34,922 nt of DNA from Rhodopirellula sp. (GTDB lineage Bacteria > Planctomycetota > Planctomycetia > Pirellulales > Pirellulaceae), in assembly GCA_003513555.1 (NCBI GenBank), contig DOPG01000371.1, positions 1 through 34,922 on the forward strand. Reading direction: 5' to 3'. Positions 17,629 to 25,331 of the stretch are shown piece by piece (positions within the stretch are counted from its first letter, which is position 1; every line of letters begins with the position of its first letter). Position numbers and translations under genes: made by a program. Below the pieces are notes generated by a model. That model had not been told where the DNA came from. It ran no database searches and worked only from the letters and a program-made list of their open reading frames with translations.

Positions 17629-20121
17629 ATGTTCTTTCACCTTTCCTGGCGATCGCGAATCACATTTGTCTTTGGTTTGTCAGTATCGCTTGCCGTTGCC
17701 AGCACTCGCGGGCAGGTAATCAGCCCGCCCTTTGTTGCTGGCTTTGAGCGATTTGCCAGACACGGCGACTTGAGTCTTGCTGAGGCTGGTGATTTACTCG
17801 TCAGTGAGTTGAGCTGTGTGGCTTGTCATGAATCAGCCAATTCGCAATTGACACCCAAACGCGGGCCAACATTGGTGGGTACCGCGAATCGATTTTCGGA
17901 GAAGTGGTTGCGGGAATATTTGAATGACCCAAGCGAAAAAAAACCAGGTACGACCATGCCGCATATGCTGGGGCATCTTGATGATGTTCAGCGGCAAACA
18001 GTGATCAATAAATTGGTGTCATTTTTAGGTACTCAGAAGAAGCCTTTTCAAACGGTGCGTGCGACCGGGGCAGTAGCCGTCATGCACGAGTTTTGGAATC
18101 AAGGTGACCCGTTGCGTGGTAGGAATCTCTATCACACTGTTGGGTGTGTTGCGTGCCATCAGCCTGATGCAAAGCAAAAGACGAATCAAACGGCACCCAC
18201 GGCGGTTGATCAGATGATTTCACAACTTGATACCGATGAACTGGAGGAACTCGGTTTGTTGCGCGCCGCGCGCCGCGTTGCGTCTGTACCTCATGGCGAT
18301 CTGGTCGGCAAATATACACGCCAGTCATTAACGATGTTTTTGCTCCGTCCCGAATCTGTTCGTAAAGCTGCCAGAATGCCAAACCTGCGTTTGTCGCCTA
18401 GTGAGGCGGCGGACGTAACTGCCTATTTGCTCAGTGAAAAAGGAAGTGAGATTTCGAGCAAAGAAACGGTCGTGGATCCTGCAATGGTCTCAGAAGGAAA
18501 AGCTTTGTTTGTGGAGCTGCAGTGTAGTAACTGTCATGACGCTACTGATGTTGCGTCACCGAGGATGGCGACGCCATGGGAAAAGTTGAATCCTGAAGGC
18601 AAGCACAAATGTTGGACCAGACCAGCCGCAGCGATGCCATATTATAAACTTGATGAGCTTCAGGTTGATGCCATCAAAAGCGTGCTGAAATCGGAGTCGA
18701 TGACTGCGGAAATAAATGCAGCTCAGTGGGTCCACAGCCGTATGCTGCAACTCAATTGCTATGCTTGCCATCAACGCGAAACTGAGCTGATGAAGGATGG
18801 GGGCACTGGGGTGCTTGGTGGAGTTGGTCGCTATCGCAAGCCTTATTTTGAAATGGTTCAACAGGTCGATCTGGGGGACGAAGGACGTTTGCCACCACCT
18901 TTGACGGGTGTCGGTAGCAAACTCCAACCCAAGGCATTGAAAGCGGTTTTCGATCAACGTACCCCCGCCTATCGTCGTCACATGAAAGCTCGCATGCCTG
19001 CGTATCATGCCACTGCAGTAGAAGCCCTCGTGGAAAATTTACCGGTCGCTGATCGAGCGGGGAAAAAAAGTGAATCCACGGTTTTCGGTAACGCTGACGA
19101 GTCACTTTTTCGTGCGGGACATGAACTGTCAGGAACGGGTTGTGTTGAATGTCACTATTTCCGTGGCGAGAGCTTGCCGGGGGTCGTTGGTCTGGACCTT
19201 GCGGGGATCACAACACGTGTTCGGCCTGAGTGGTTTCATGACTTTGTGCTTGATCCTGGTGCCTTGAAAAATCGGACTCGCATGCCAACGTTTTTTCCTG
19301 ATGGAAAAAGTAATCGTCTGGATCTGTTGGATGGTGATGTTGATAAACAAATTGCTTCGCTGTGGTTCTATTTAAAGGATCTCGCCAGCCAGCCGTTGCC
19401 GGAGAAAATCGAAAAGGTCCGCTCGCAAAATTACGAATTGCGGCCAGTTGATCGACCTATTGTCTTGCGTTCTTTCATGCAGGATGCGGGTACACATGCC
19501 ATTGCCGTCGGTTTTCCTGAGGGGCTCCACTACTCTTACGACTCCGAGAAAATTCGCTTGGCTTCCGCTTGGAAGGGGCGTTTTATCGACGCTCGAGGAA
19601 CCTGGTTTGAGAGATTTACGCCACCTGCAGAACCTCTTGGCGAATCGCTGATGCATTTTCCTCAAGGTCAGCCGTTTGCAACGCTCGATCGTAAAGATGT
19701 ACGCTGGCCTGCGTGGGAGGATCAGGCGAAATGGTACCAATTCCGTGGCTACCGGCTGGACGCTCAAGGCGTTCCGACTTTCTTGTATCAGTTCGCTCAA
19801 TGGCAAATAGAAGAACGGATTGTGCCCATGGGACAACGGGGGCTTCGGCGGCAGTGGAACATAAAACAGGAGGGAATTAATGCTGCGGCCCCTCGCGATG
19901 AATCTGTTACGTTGAATCTTTGTGTTCATCAGGCAATAAAATTGACGCGAAATTCAGGGGCACAGGTAGATGGAGGTGGCTTGCAGACGCGACTTGTTAA
20001 ATTGCCACAAGGTGTTAACGGATCAGGCGACCGAATCATCAAAGACGAAAGAGGTGAGCGGTGGATTGTGCCGGTCAATGGAAAAGATCAACAGACGGTA
20101 GTGGTGGAGTACGCATGGTGA
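17629..20121 (+). CDS. Secreted five-haem cytochrome c protein
   Basis: About 830 aa after a signal peptide (residues 1-29, ending ASTRGQ). Five CxxCH haem sites occur at 63-67 (CVACH), 173-177 (CVACH), 299-303 (CSNCH), 377-381 (CYACH) and 505-509 (CVECH). Each is followed by a candidate axial methionine in an MP motif (M110, M250, M336, M456, M552), so five cytochrome-c-like folds are likely. The last 220 residues (about 605-830) lack haem motifs; they contain WYQFRGYRLD and look beta-rich, and I do not recognise them with certainty. The reading frame could start at 17521, but the signal peptide favours 17629; neither start has a strong ribosome site. The gene overlaps the beta-propeller gene by 7 bp, implying a functional pair. 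Confidence 0.88.
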   Translation: MFFHLSWRSRITFVFGLSVSLAVASTRGQVISPPFVAGFERFARHGDLSLAEAGDLLVSELSCVACHESANSQLTPKRGPTLVGTANRFSEKWLREYLNDPSEKKPGTTMPHMLGHLDDVQRQTVINKLVSFLGTQKKPFQTVRATGAVAVMHEFWNQGDPLRGRNLYHTVGCVACHQPDAKQKTNQTAPTAVDQMISQLDTDELEELGLLRAARRVASVPHGDLVGKYTRQSLTMFLLRPESVRKAARMPNLRLSPSEAADVTAYLLSEKGSEISSKETVVDPAMVSEGKALFVELQCSNCHDATDVASPRMATPWEKLNPEGKHKCWTRPAAAMPYYKLDELQVDAIKSVLKSESMTAEINAAQWVHSRMLQLNCYACHQRETELMKDGGTGVLGGVGRYRKPYFEMVQQVDLGDEGRLPPPLTGVGSKLQPKALKAVFDQRTPAYRRHMKARMPAYHATAVEALVENLPVADRAGKKSESTVFGNADESLFRAGHELSGTGCVECHYFRGESLPGVVGLDLAGITTRVRPEWFHDFVLDPGALKNRTRMPTFFPDGKSNRLDLLDGDVDKQIASLWFYLKDLASQPLPEKIEKVRSQNYELRPVDRPIVLRSFMQDAGTHAIAVGFPEGLHYSYDSEKIRLASAWKGRFIDARGTWFERFTPPAEPLGESLMHFPQGQPFATLDRKDVRWPAWEDQAKWYQFRGYRLDAQGVPTFLYQFAQWQIEERIVPMGQRGLRRQWNIKQEGINAAAPRDESVTLNLCVHQAIKLTRNSGAQVDGGGLQTRLVKLPQGVNGSGDRIIKDERGERWIVPVNGKDQQTVVVEYAW

Positions 20122-21686
20122 TGCGAAGTCTAAACTTGACGCATTTTGTTTCTGTGCTTGGATTCTGGTTGATCGGAATTCAGCCTCTCGTCAGTGTTGT
20201 GGCAGCAGACGATGACTACTATCGCTTGTTGTCGGTTGCGACAAGCAAAGCTCCCACCGAGTCAAGGTCCAAAAATTGGAAACCGTCACCCGAAGGCTTG
20301 CCGTTGGAGATCAGTGGCATGACGTTTTTGGATGACCAGCGTTTAGCTGTTGCCATTCGAAAAGGTGAGATTTGGATATTGGATGGGGTGTATGATGAGC
20401 CGGCATCTAATGTGACTTACAAGCGTTTTGCCAATGCGTTGCACGAACCGTTGGGACTGCTGCAACATGATGGTGCTCTCTACACAGCGCAACGCAGTGA
20501 GTTGACAAAAATACGTGACATTGACGGTGATGATGTTGCTGACGAGTATCTCACTGCGGCCAAGGGTTGGGCTGTCACCGGGCATTATCATGAGTATGCG
20601 TTTGGTCCAAAGCTGGATGCTGATGGCAACCTATGGATTACTTTAAATATTGGGATGGGGCTCAAGGGAGATCAGCTGAAACGGGCTGTCCCTGATCCCC
20701 CCTTGGGTTATCGTCAAGGTCGATGGCGTGGCTGGGGAATGGTGCTTACACCACAGGGTGAGCTTGTTCCGATGTGTGCTGGAATGCGATCACCCGCAGG
20801 CCTCGGGGCCAATGCGGCGGGTGATATGTTCTATACCGATCAACAGGGGAATTGGGTTGCAACCAACTCGTTGCATCACTTGCGGCCTGGAGTATTCTTT
20901 CATCACGCAGAGGCACTGGCATCGATGAATGAACCAGGGTCGACCATCAAGAGCGTGGAAAAAGTACCCGCTGGCGTGCCACTGCCAGAAGCCATGATGC
21001 AGTTTCCCCAATTGCGACCTCCGGCAGTTTGGTTTCCTTACAAGCGTGCTGGTCAGTCACCAACGGACATCATGCTGGACACGAGTGATGGGAAATTTGG
21101 GCCATTCTCAGGTCAGTTTTTTGTGGGTGAATTCACGCAAGCTGGTGTCAATCGTGTGTTTCTTGAAAAAGTTGGTGGTGAATACCAAGGTGCATGTTTC
21201 CCATTTCGAAGTGGCTTTGCATCGGCTGTCTTGCGGCTAGCACAAGGTGCAGACGGCAGCATGTTTGCAGGGTTGACCAATCGAGGCTGGAGTAGTCTTG
21301 GCAACGCCAGTTACGGCTTACAACGCTTAGTCTGGACTGGGAAAACACCGTTCGAAATTCAGGAAATGCGTGCGACACCCGACGGGTTTGACTTGCTTTT
21401 TACTTTGCCTGTCGATCCAGAATCTGCGGGTGATCCGGCCTCTTACGCAATGCAAAGCCATACCTATCTGTATCACTCGGCATACGGAAGTGATGAAATA
21501 CAAAAGCAGGATTTGACAATCAGATCTGCGACAGTGTCAGGGAACGGACGCCGCGTTCGCCTTGTGATTGATGGTCTTCGTGAACTGTTTGTCCATGCCT
21601 TGGACGCGGATGGCGTGCGAAGCAAAGCCGGTCTGCCTCTTCTGCATCCAGACGCCTATTACACTCTGAATCATCGGCCTGAGTAA
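20115..21686 (+). CDS. Secreted glucose/sorbosone-dehydrogenase-like beta-propeller protein
   Basis: The 523-aa protein has a signal peptide (about 1-32, ending VVAADDDY). Repeated blade-like segments (LDDQRLAVAIRKGEIWIL, FGPKLDADGNLWITL, AGDMFYTDQQGNWV, GQFFVGEFTQAGVNRV, GADGSMFAGLTNRGW) point to a beta-propeller of the soluble glucose dehydrogenase / sorbosone dehydrogenase group common in planctomycetes. The last 90 residues form an Ig-like beta domain (RATPDGFDLLFTLPVDPESAG). The start at 20115 overlaps the cytochrome gene (ATGGTGA) and has a GGAG site 5 nt upstream. If it is a PQQ-type dehydrogenase, the adjacent pentahaem cytochrome would be the natural electron acceptor (inference). 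Confidence 0.8.
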   Translation: MVMRSLNLTHFVSVLGFWLIGIQPLVSVVAADDDYYRLLSVATSKAPTESRSKNWKPSPEGLPLEISGMTFLDDQRLAVAIRKGEIWILDGVYDEPASNVTYKRFANALHEPLGLLQHDGALYTAQRSELTKIRDIDGDDVADEYLTAAKGWAVTGHYHEYAFGPKLDADGNLWITLNIGMGLKGDQLKRAVPDPPLGYRQGRWRGWGMVLTPQGELVPMCAGMRSPAGLGANAAGDMFYTDQQGNWVATNSLHHLRPGVFFHHAEALASMNEPGSTIKSVEKVPAGVPLPEAMMQFPQLRPPAVWFPYKRAGQSPTDIMLDTSDGKFGPFSGQFFVGEFTQAGVNRVFLEKVGGEYQGACFPFRSGFASAVLRLAQGADGSMFAGLTNRGWSSLGNASYGLQRLVWTGKTPFEIQEMRATPDGFDLLFTLPVDPESAGDPASYAMQSHTYLYHSAYGSDEIQKQDLTIRSATVSGNGRRVRLVIDGLRELFVHALDADGVRSKAGLPLLHPDAYYTLNHRPE

Positions 21687-21775
21687 TGCGTGAGCTGTGT
21701 GCTTATTGACGCGAGTCGCTACCAGGTGTCATCGACCTTTTGGCCTGCCGCTTTCGTAGCTGAACCACTCGTTTC

Positions 21776-23275
21776 TCAACGTGAAAAGTTTGGATTGGGC
21801 TTCGGGCGTTTTGCATCCATCGACTCCAATATTGCAGAGAGTCGATCCTGCATGGTCTTTACTTTTTTTGGGTTCTGTTTTGCCAGATTATTTGATTCAG
21901 ATAGATCATTTTCCAAGTCATAAAGTTCTGAAACACCTTCGTCGAAGTAGATCAGCTTCCAATTGCCTTTGCGAAGAATGCTGTAGGGACCGGGAGCATG
22001 TCGATAATGAGGGAAATGCCAGATCAGCTCATCGCGATTCAAAGCTGTTTGGCCACCAGACTTCAACAATGGCAAAAGTGACAACCCATCGATTTCTTGA
22101 TTGGTTGGTGCAGGGATGCCCACCGCATCAAGGATCGTCGGGAAAACGTCGATCGAACAGACGGGCGTATCCGATTGGGTTCCCGGCTTGATCTGGCCTG
22201 GCCACCGAACCAGAAAAGGAACACGGATGCCGCCTTCGTAGGCATAGCCTTTTCCGCTTCGTAAAGGTGCGTTTTCTGTCGGACGTCCACCGTTGTCCAA
22301 GCCACCATTATCTGATGTGAAAATGATCATGGTTCGATCATCCAGATCCAGTTCGTCAAGCGTCGCGAGAATCTGTTGAGTCGAATCGTCAATGGACTCC
22401 ACCATCGCGGCGTACTTTGCATTCACATCCGATTTTCCATTCTGCTTGTACTTGGCAGCTACTGCGTCGATTGCTTGAATTGGAGTGTGTACTGCATAGT
22501 GGGCAAGGTTGATGAAGAAAGGTTTATCTTTCCATTGCCGGATCAGCTCAACCGCTTCGTCAGCTTCTCGGTGGGTCAGGAATTCACCAACTTTGCGGCC
22601 AGGCAACGAGGGAATACCCGCGCGGATCATCGGATGGCGATGTTCTGGTTGGTTGTAAGGATCAAAGTAAGAAGGGGGTTGACCGTAGTCACAGCCTCCA
22701 CGATTTTCATCATAGCCCTGTCCAGGTGGATACCACGCTTCGTCACCCAAGTGCCACTTTCCGATGTATGCAGTCTTGTAGCCGTGGGATCCAAGAACTT
22801 CCGCAATGGTGACTTCCTCGTGTTCCATCCAGAACGGGTTGGGGGGGCACAGTAGTTTTCGGTTGTTCCCACCCACGTATTCCGTGGGGTTTTGCTTGGG
22901 TGTACCGACGTTGCCGCGTTGAAACAAACTGCGGATCCAATCAGTGACACCGATGCGTGCAGGGTAGCGACCTGTTTGCAGGGCAGCTCGGGTTGGTGAA
23001 CAGACCGCACAGGCCGCGTAGCCATTGGTGAACTGTATTCCCTCTTTGGCGATTCGATCGATGTTTGGTGTGTTGTAATAATCACTGCCTTGGCAGGACA
23101 GGTCCATCCAGCCGAGGTCATCCACCACAATCAGGATTACATTGGGTGGTTCTGTTTGCACATCCGATTCGTTGCCACGTGCAACATTTGTGCTGGAAAG
23201 TAGATTGCCGACGAATATTATCAGCGAGAATATGATCAGTGGCATACTTACAGCAGCGAAAACAGAACGACGCAT
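21776..23275 (-). CDS. Exported arylsulfatase (formylglycine type)
   Basis: The 499-aa protein has a signal peptide or anchor (about 8-36). The sulfatase motif CSPTR (92-96, followed by AALQTGRYPARIG) gives the cysteine that is converted to formylglycine. Metal and active-site residues are visible: D52-D53 in VDDLGW, K173 and H175 in GKWHLG, H263 in AVHTP and D322-N323 in SDNGG. Length and motifs fit an S1 family arylsulfatase A-like enzyme acting on sulfated organic substrates, probably polysaccharide. It is transcribed divergently from the second sulfatase. No maturation enzyme for formylglycine is in this window. Confidence 0.93.
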   Translation of the reverse strand: MRRSVFAAVSMPLIIFSLIIFVGNLLSSTNVARGNESDVQTEPPNVILIVVDDLGWMDLSCQGSDYYNTPNIDRIAKEGIQFTNGYAACAVCSPTRAALQTGRYPARIGVTDWIRSLFQRGNVGTPKQNPTEYVGGNNRKLLCPPNPFWMEHEEVTIAEVLGSHGYKTAYIGKWHLGDEAWYPPGQGYDENRGGCDYGQPPSYFDPYNQPEHRHPMIRAGIPSLPGRKVGEFLTHREADEAVELIRQWKDKPFFINLAHYAVHTPIQAIDAVAAKYKQNGKSDVNAKYAAMVESIDDSTQQILATLDELDLDDRTMIIFTSDNGGLDNGGRPTENAPLRSGKGYAYEGGIRVPFLVRWPGQIKPGTQSDTPVCSIDVFPTILDAVGIPAPTNQEIDGLSLLPLLKSGGQTALNRDELIWHFPHYRHAPGPYSILRKGNWKLIYFDEGVSELYDLENDLSESNNLAKQNPKKVKTMQDRLSAILESMDAKRPKPNPNFSR

Positions 23276-23349
23276 TTACAATTCAACCTTCAGCAATGGA
23301 TGGGCAGTGTTACAGATTGCGACCATGATTGTATCCCAAACTGAGGCGG
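23276..23349. promoter_or_regulatory. Shared intergenic region of the divergent sulfatases
   Basis: Only about 74-120 bp, depending on the start used on the plus side, separates the two divergent sulfatase starts, so both promoters must lie in or near this stretch. I see no clear consensus elements. Shared control is plausible. Confidence 0.4.
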
Positions 23350-24861
23350 ATGCGTTTCCATGGAAGTCCCCTTTTTAATAAGGAAATTCACGTTTTGTGC
23401 ATCAGTTACCTCATTCGCACTGCATGGTTCTGTGCTGGGATTGTGCTGCTTGCCAGTATTGCTTCCCAACAAGCGATTGCCCAAAGCACCAAAGCGACAA
23501 TTCCAATCCAACCAAAAAATGTCTTGTTCATTGCCGTTGATGATCTGCGGGTCGAATTGGGCTGTTACGGACAAAGACATGTTCGCTCACCAAATATCGA
23601 CAAGCTTGCCTCTCAGGGGGCATTGTTTGAACGTGCCTACTGTCAACAAACGGTATGTAATCCATCGCGGGCATCTCTGTTGACCGGGAAGAGTCCGGAT
23701 CAATTACAGGTTTGGGATTTGCCCACTCACTTTCGCATACATTCGCCGGATGTCGTAACGCTGCCTCAGCTTTTCAAAAGTCATGGCTATCATACCCAAT
23801 GTGTGGGTAAGATTTTTCATAATTGGCGTCAGGATGAATGGCAAGGTGATCCCGTTTCGTGGAGTGTTCCTTCGAAAATGCACTACAATAGTCATGGAAA
23901 TGACACGCCACAGGTGGAGGGTTCGTTGCCTCCAAATCTTGCTTCTGGTGTTGGTGGGAATGAGTGTCGAGATGTTCCTGACGAGGCCTACTTTGATGGT
24001 CGAGTTGCCGTTTCAGCATCGCGTGTGCTTAGGGAATGTGCCGCACGCGAACGCCCGTTTTTTCTGGCAGTGGGATTTTGGAAGCCACATACACCTTTCA
24101 ACGCGCCCAATAAATACTGGGACCTCTATGAACGATCAGAAATTCCTCTGCCGCGTCATTTAACACCTCCGCGGGCAGCACCCGAGTTGGCGATGACCAG
24201 TGCACGATATCGGGGGGGCAAAGATTCAGAATTGTTGAAGGAGATGCACCATGGCCATCTCGCCGCGATCAGTTATCTGGATTGTCAGGTAGGCAAATTG
24301 TTGACGACGCTCGATGAATTGTCTCTCCGCGAAGAGACAGTCATTGTGTTCTTTTCTGACCACGGCCTGCATCTGGGCGAGCATGGTTTGACTCGAAAAA
24401 CCACGGTGTTTGAACTCGATGCCCATGTTCCATTGATTATCGCTGCCCCGGGGCAAACCGCGGGGACACGTGTTTCGGGCATCGCCGAACTTTTGGATTT
24501 GTTTCCAACATTGACCGAGTTGTGTGGCATTCCGGAACCGGATGGGTTGGCAGGTAATAGCTTGGTTTCGTTTCTGAAGAATCCAGATCGTGCTGGCAAG
24601 CAGTTTGCGCTCACGCAAACGCCCCGGCCAAATTATCCCCGAGGTGAGCTGCCAGTTCACATGGGTTATTCCATCCGGACGCACGAGTTGAGGTACACGG
24701 AATGGAGGATCTTTCAGACTGATCAAGTTGTATCCCGTGAACTGTATGATCATTTCCGCGACCCACGAGAGACGGAAAATATTGCCGGCTTGCAATCTGA
24801 AGCAGCCAAGGTGGACGTAATGGCAGATCATCTGGAAAAAATGATTAACAGTCGGAGATGA
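23350..24861 (+). CDS. Exported sulfatase, iduronate-2-sulfatase-like
   Basis: About 503 aa with an N-terminal hydrophobic signal segment (ending SQQAIAQS). The formylglycine motif is CNPSR (103-107, followed by ASLLTGKSPDQLQVWDL), and the SPDQ..VWDL..HFR continuation is typical of iduronate-2-sulfatase-like enzymes. D64-D65 in VDDLR and the FSDHGLHLGEHG segment (near 337) supply metal ligands. The start is uncertain. ATG 23350 has a GAGG only 3 nt upstream. A TTG at 23395 has an AAGGAA 9 nt upstream and would give a cleaner signal peptide. It probably removes sulfate from a sulfated polysaccharide; the exact sugar is unknown. Confidence 0.9.
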   Translation: MRFHGSPLFNKEIHVLCISYLIRTAWFCAGIVLLASIASQQAIAQSTKATIPIQPKNVLFIAVDDLRVELGCYGQRHVRSPNIDKLASQGALFERAYCQQTVCNPSRASLLTGKSPDQLQVWDLPTHFRIHSPDVVTLPQLFKSHGYHTQCVGKIFHNWRQDEWQGDPVSWSVPSKMHYNSHGNDTPQVEGSLPPNLASGVGGNECRDVPDEAYFDGRVAVSASRVLRECAARERPFFLAVGFWKPHTPFNAPNKYWDLYERSEIPLPRHLTPPRAAPELAMTSARYRGGKDSELLKEMHHGHLAAISYLDCQVGKLLTTLDELSLREETVIVFFSDHGLHLGEHGLTRKTTVFELDAHVPLIIAAPGQTAGTRVSGIAELLDLFPTLTELCGIPEPDGLAGNSLVSFLKNPDRAGKQFALTQTPRPNYPRGELPVHMGYSIRTHELRYTEWRIFQTDQVVSRELYDHFRDPRETENIAGLQSEAAKVDVMADHLEKMINSRR

Positions 24862-25331
24862 GGCTGTGATTGGCGATCATGAAATCACATTATGAACTCT
24901 TTGAAATAATGCATGACTTCGAAGCATCAAAAACATAGGCGGCTACTTTTACTCGGCAGCCACGTCAGCACATGAGGATCTGTCAGCACATGAGGACTTG
25001 TTAGTCTTTTCAAACCAAGGCCAGCAATTCAGCGGGGGGCTTCAGCATTTCATCCATCTGCTGGGCCACAGTAAAGGGTTTGGTGACAATTAATGATTTT
25101 GCACGATTACTTGTGCGAGCAGTCGGCGATTTTTCAGTTCGTACGTCAGTTTTTGCGTTTTTTCAAATTGATGGCCATTTCCAGTACTTTAAATCATGAT
25201 GACTTGACCTCTCGAGATTCGAGTTGGGTGTCCAAAAACGTTTGGAATTGGATTAAACTAACGGAGCCCTTCGACCAAAACAGGTCACATTCAGGGTCCC
25301 GCTCGAACGCCTACCTCGCCGCATTTTTTCT
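24862..25331. other. Intergenic region with a short direct repeat
   Basis: About 470 bp with no convincing gene. It contains an 18-bp-period direct repeat (24964-24996) and leads into the second PSCyt1 gene, so a promoter for that operon is expected. The 91-codon frame at 25093-25368 has no family resemblance and overlaps the next gene. Confidence 0.4.
24964..24996. repeat. Direct repeat, 15-bp identity, 18-bp period
   Basis: GTCAGCACATGAGGA occurs at 24964-24978 and again at 24982-24996, separated by 3 bp. Probably a local slippage duplication; a binding-site pair cannot be excluded. Confidence 0.8.

Noticed and set aside
25083..25110. GTGACAATTAATG followed by GATTAC, resembling a -35/-10 promoter
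   Set aside because: The -10 half matches only about three of six consensus bases and planctomycete promoters are poorly characterised.
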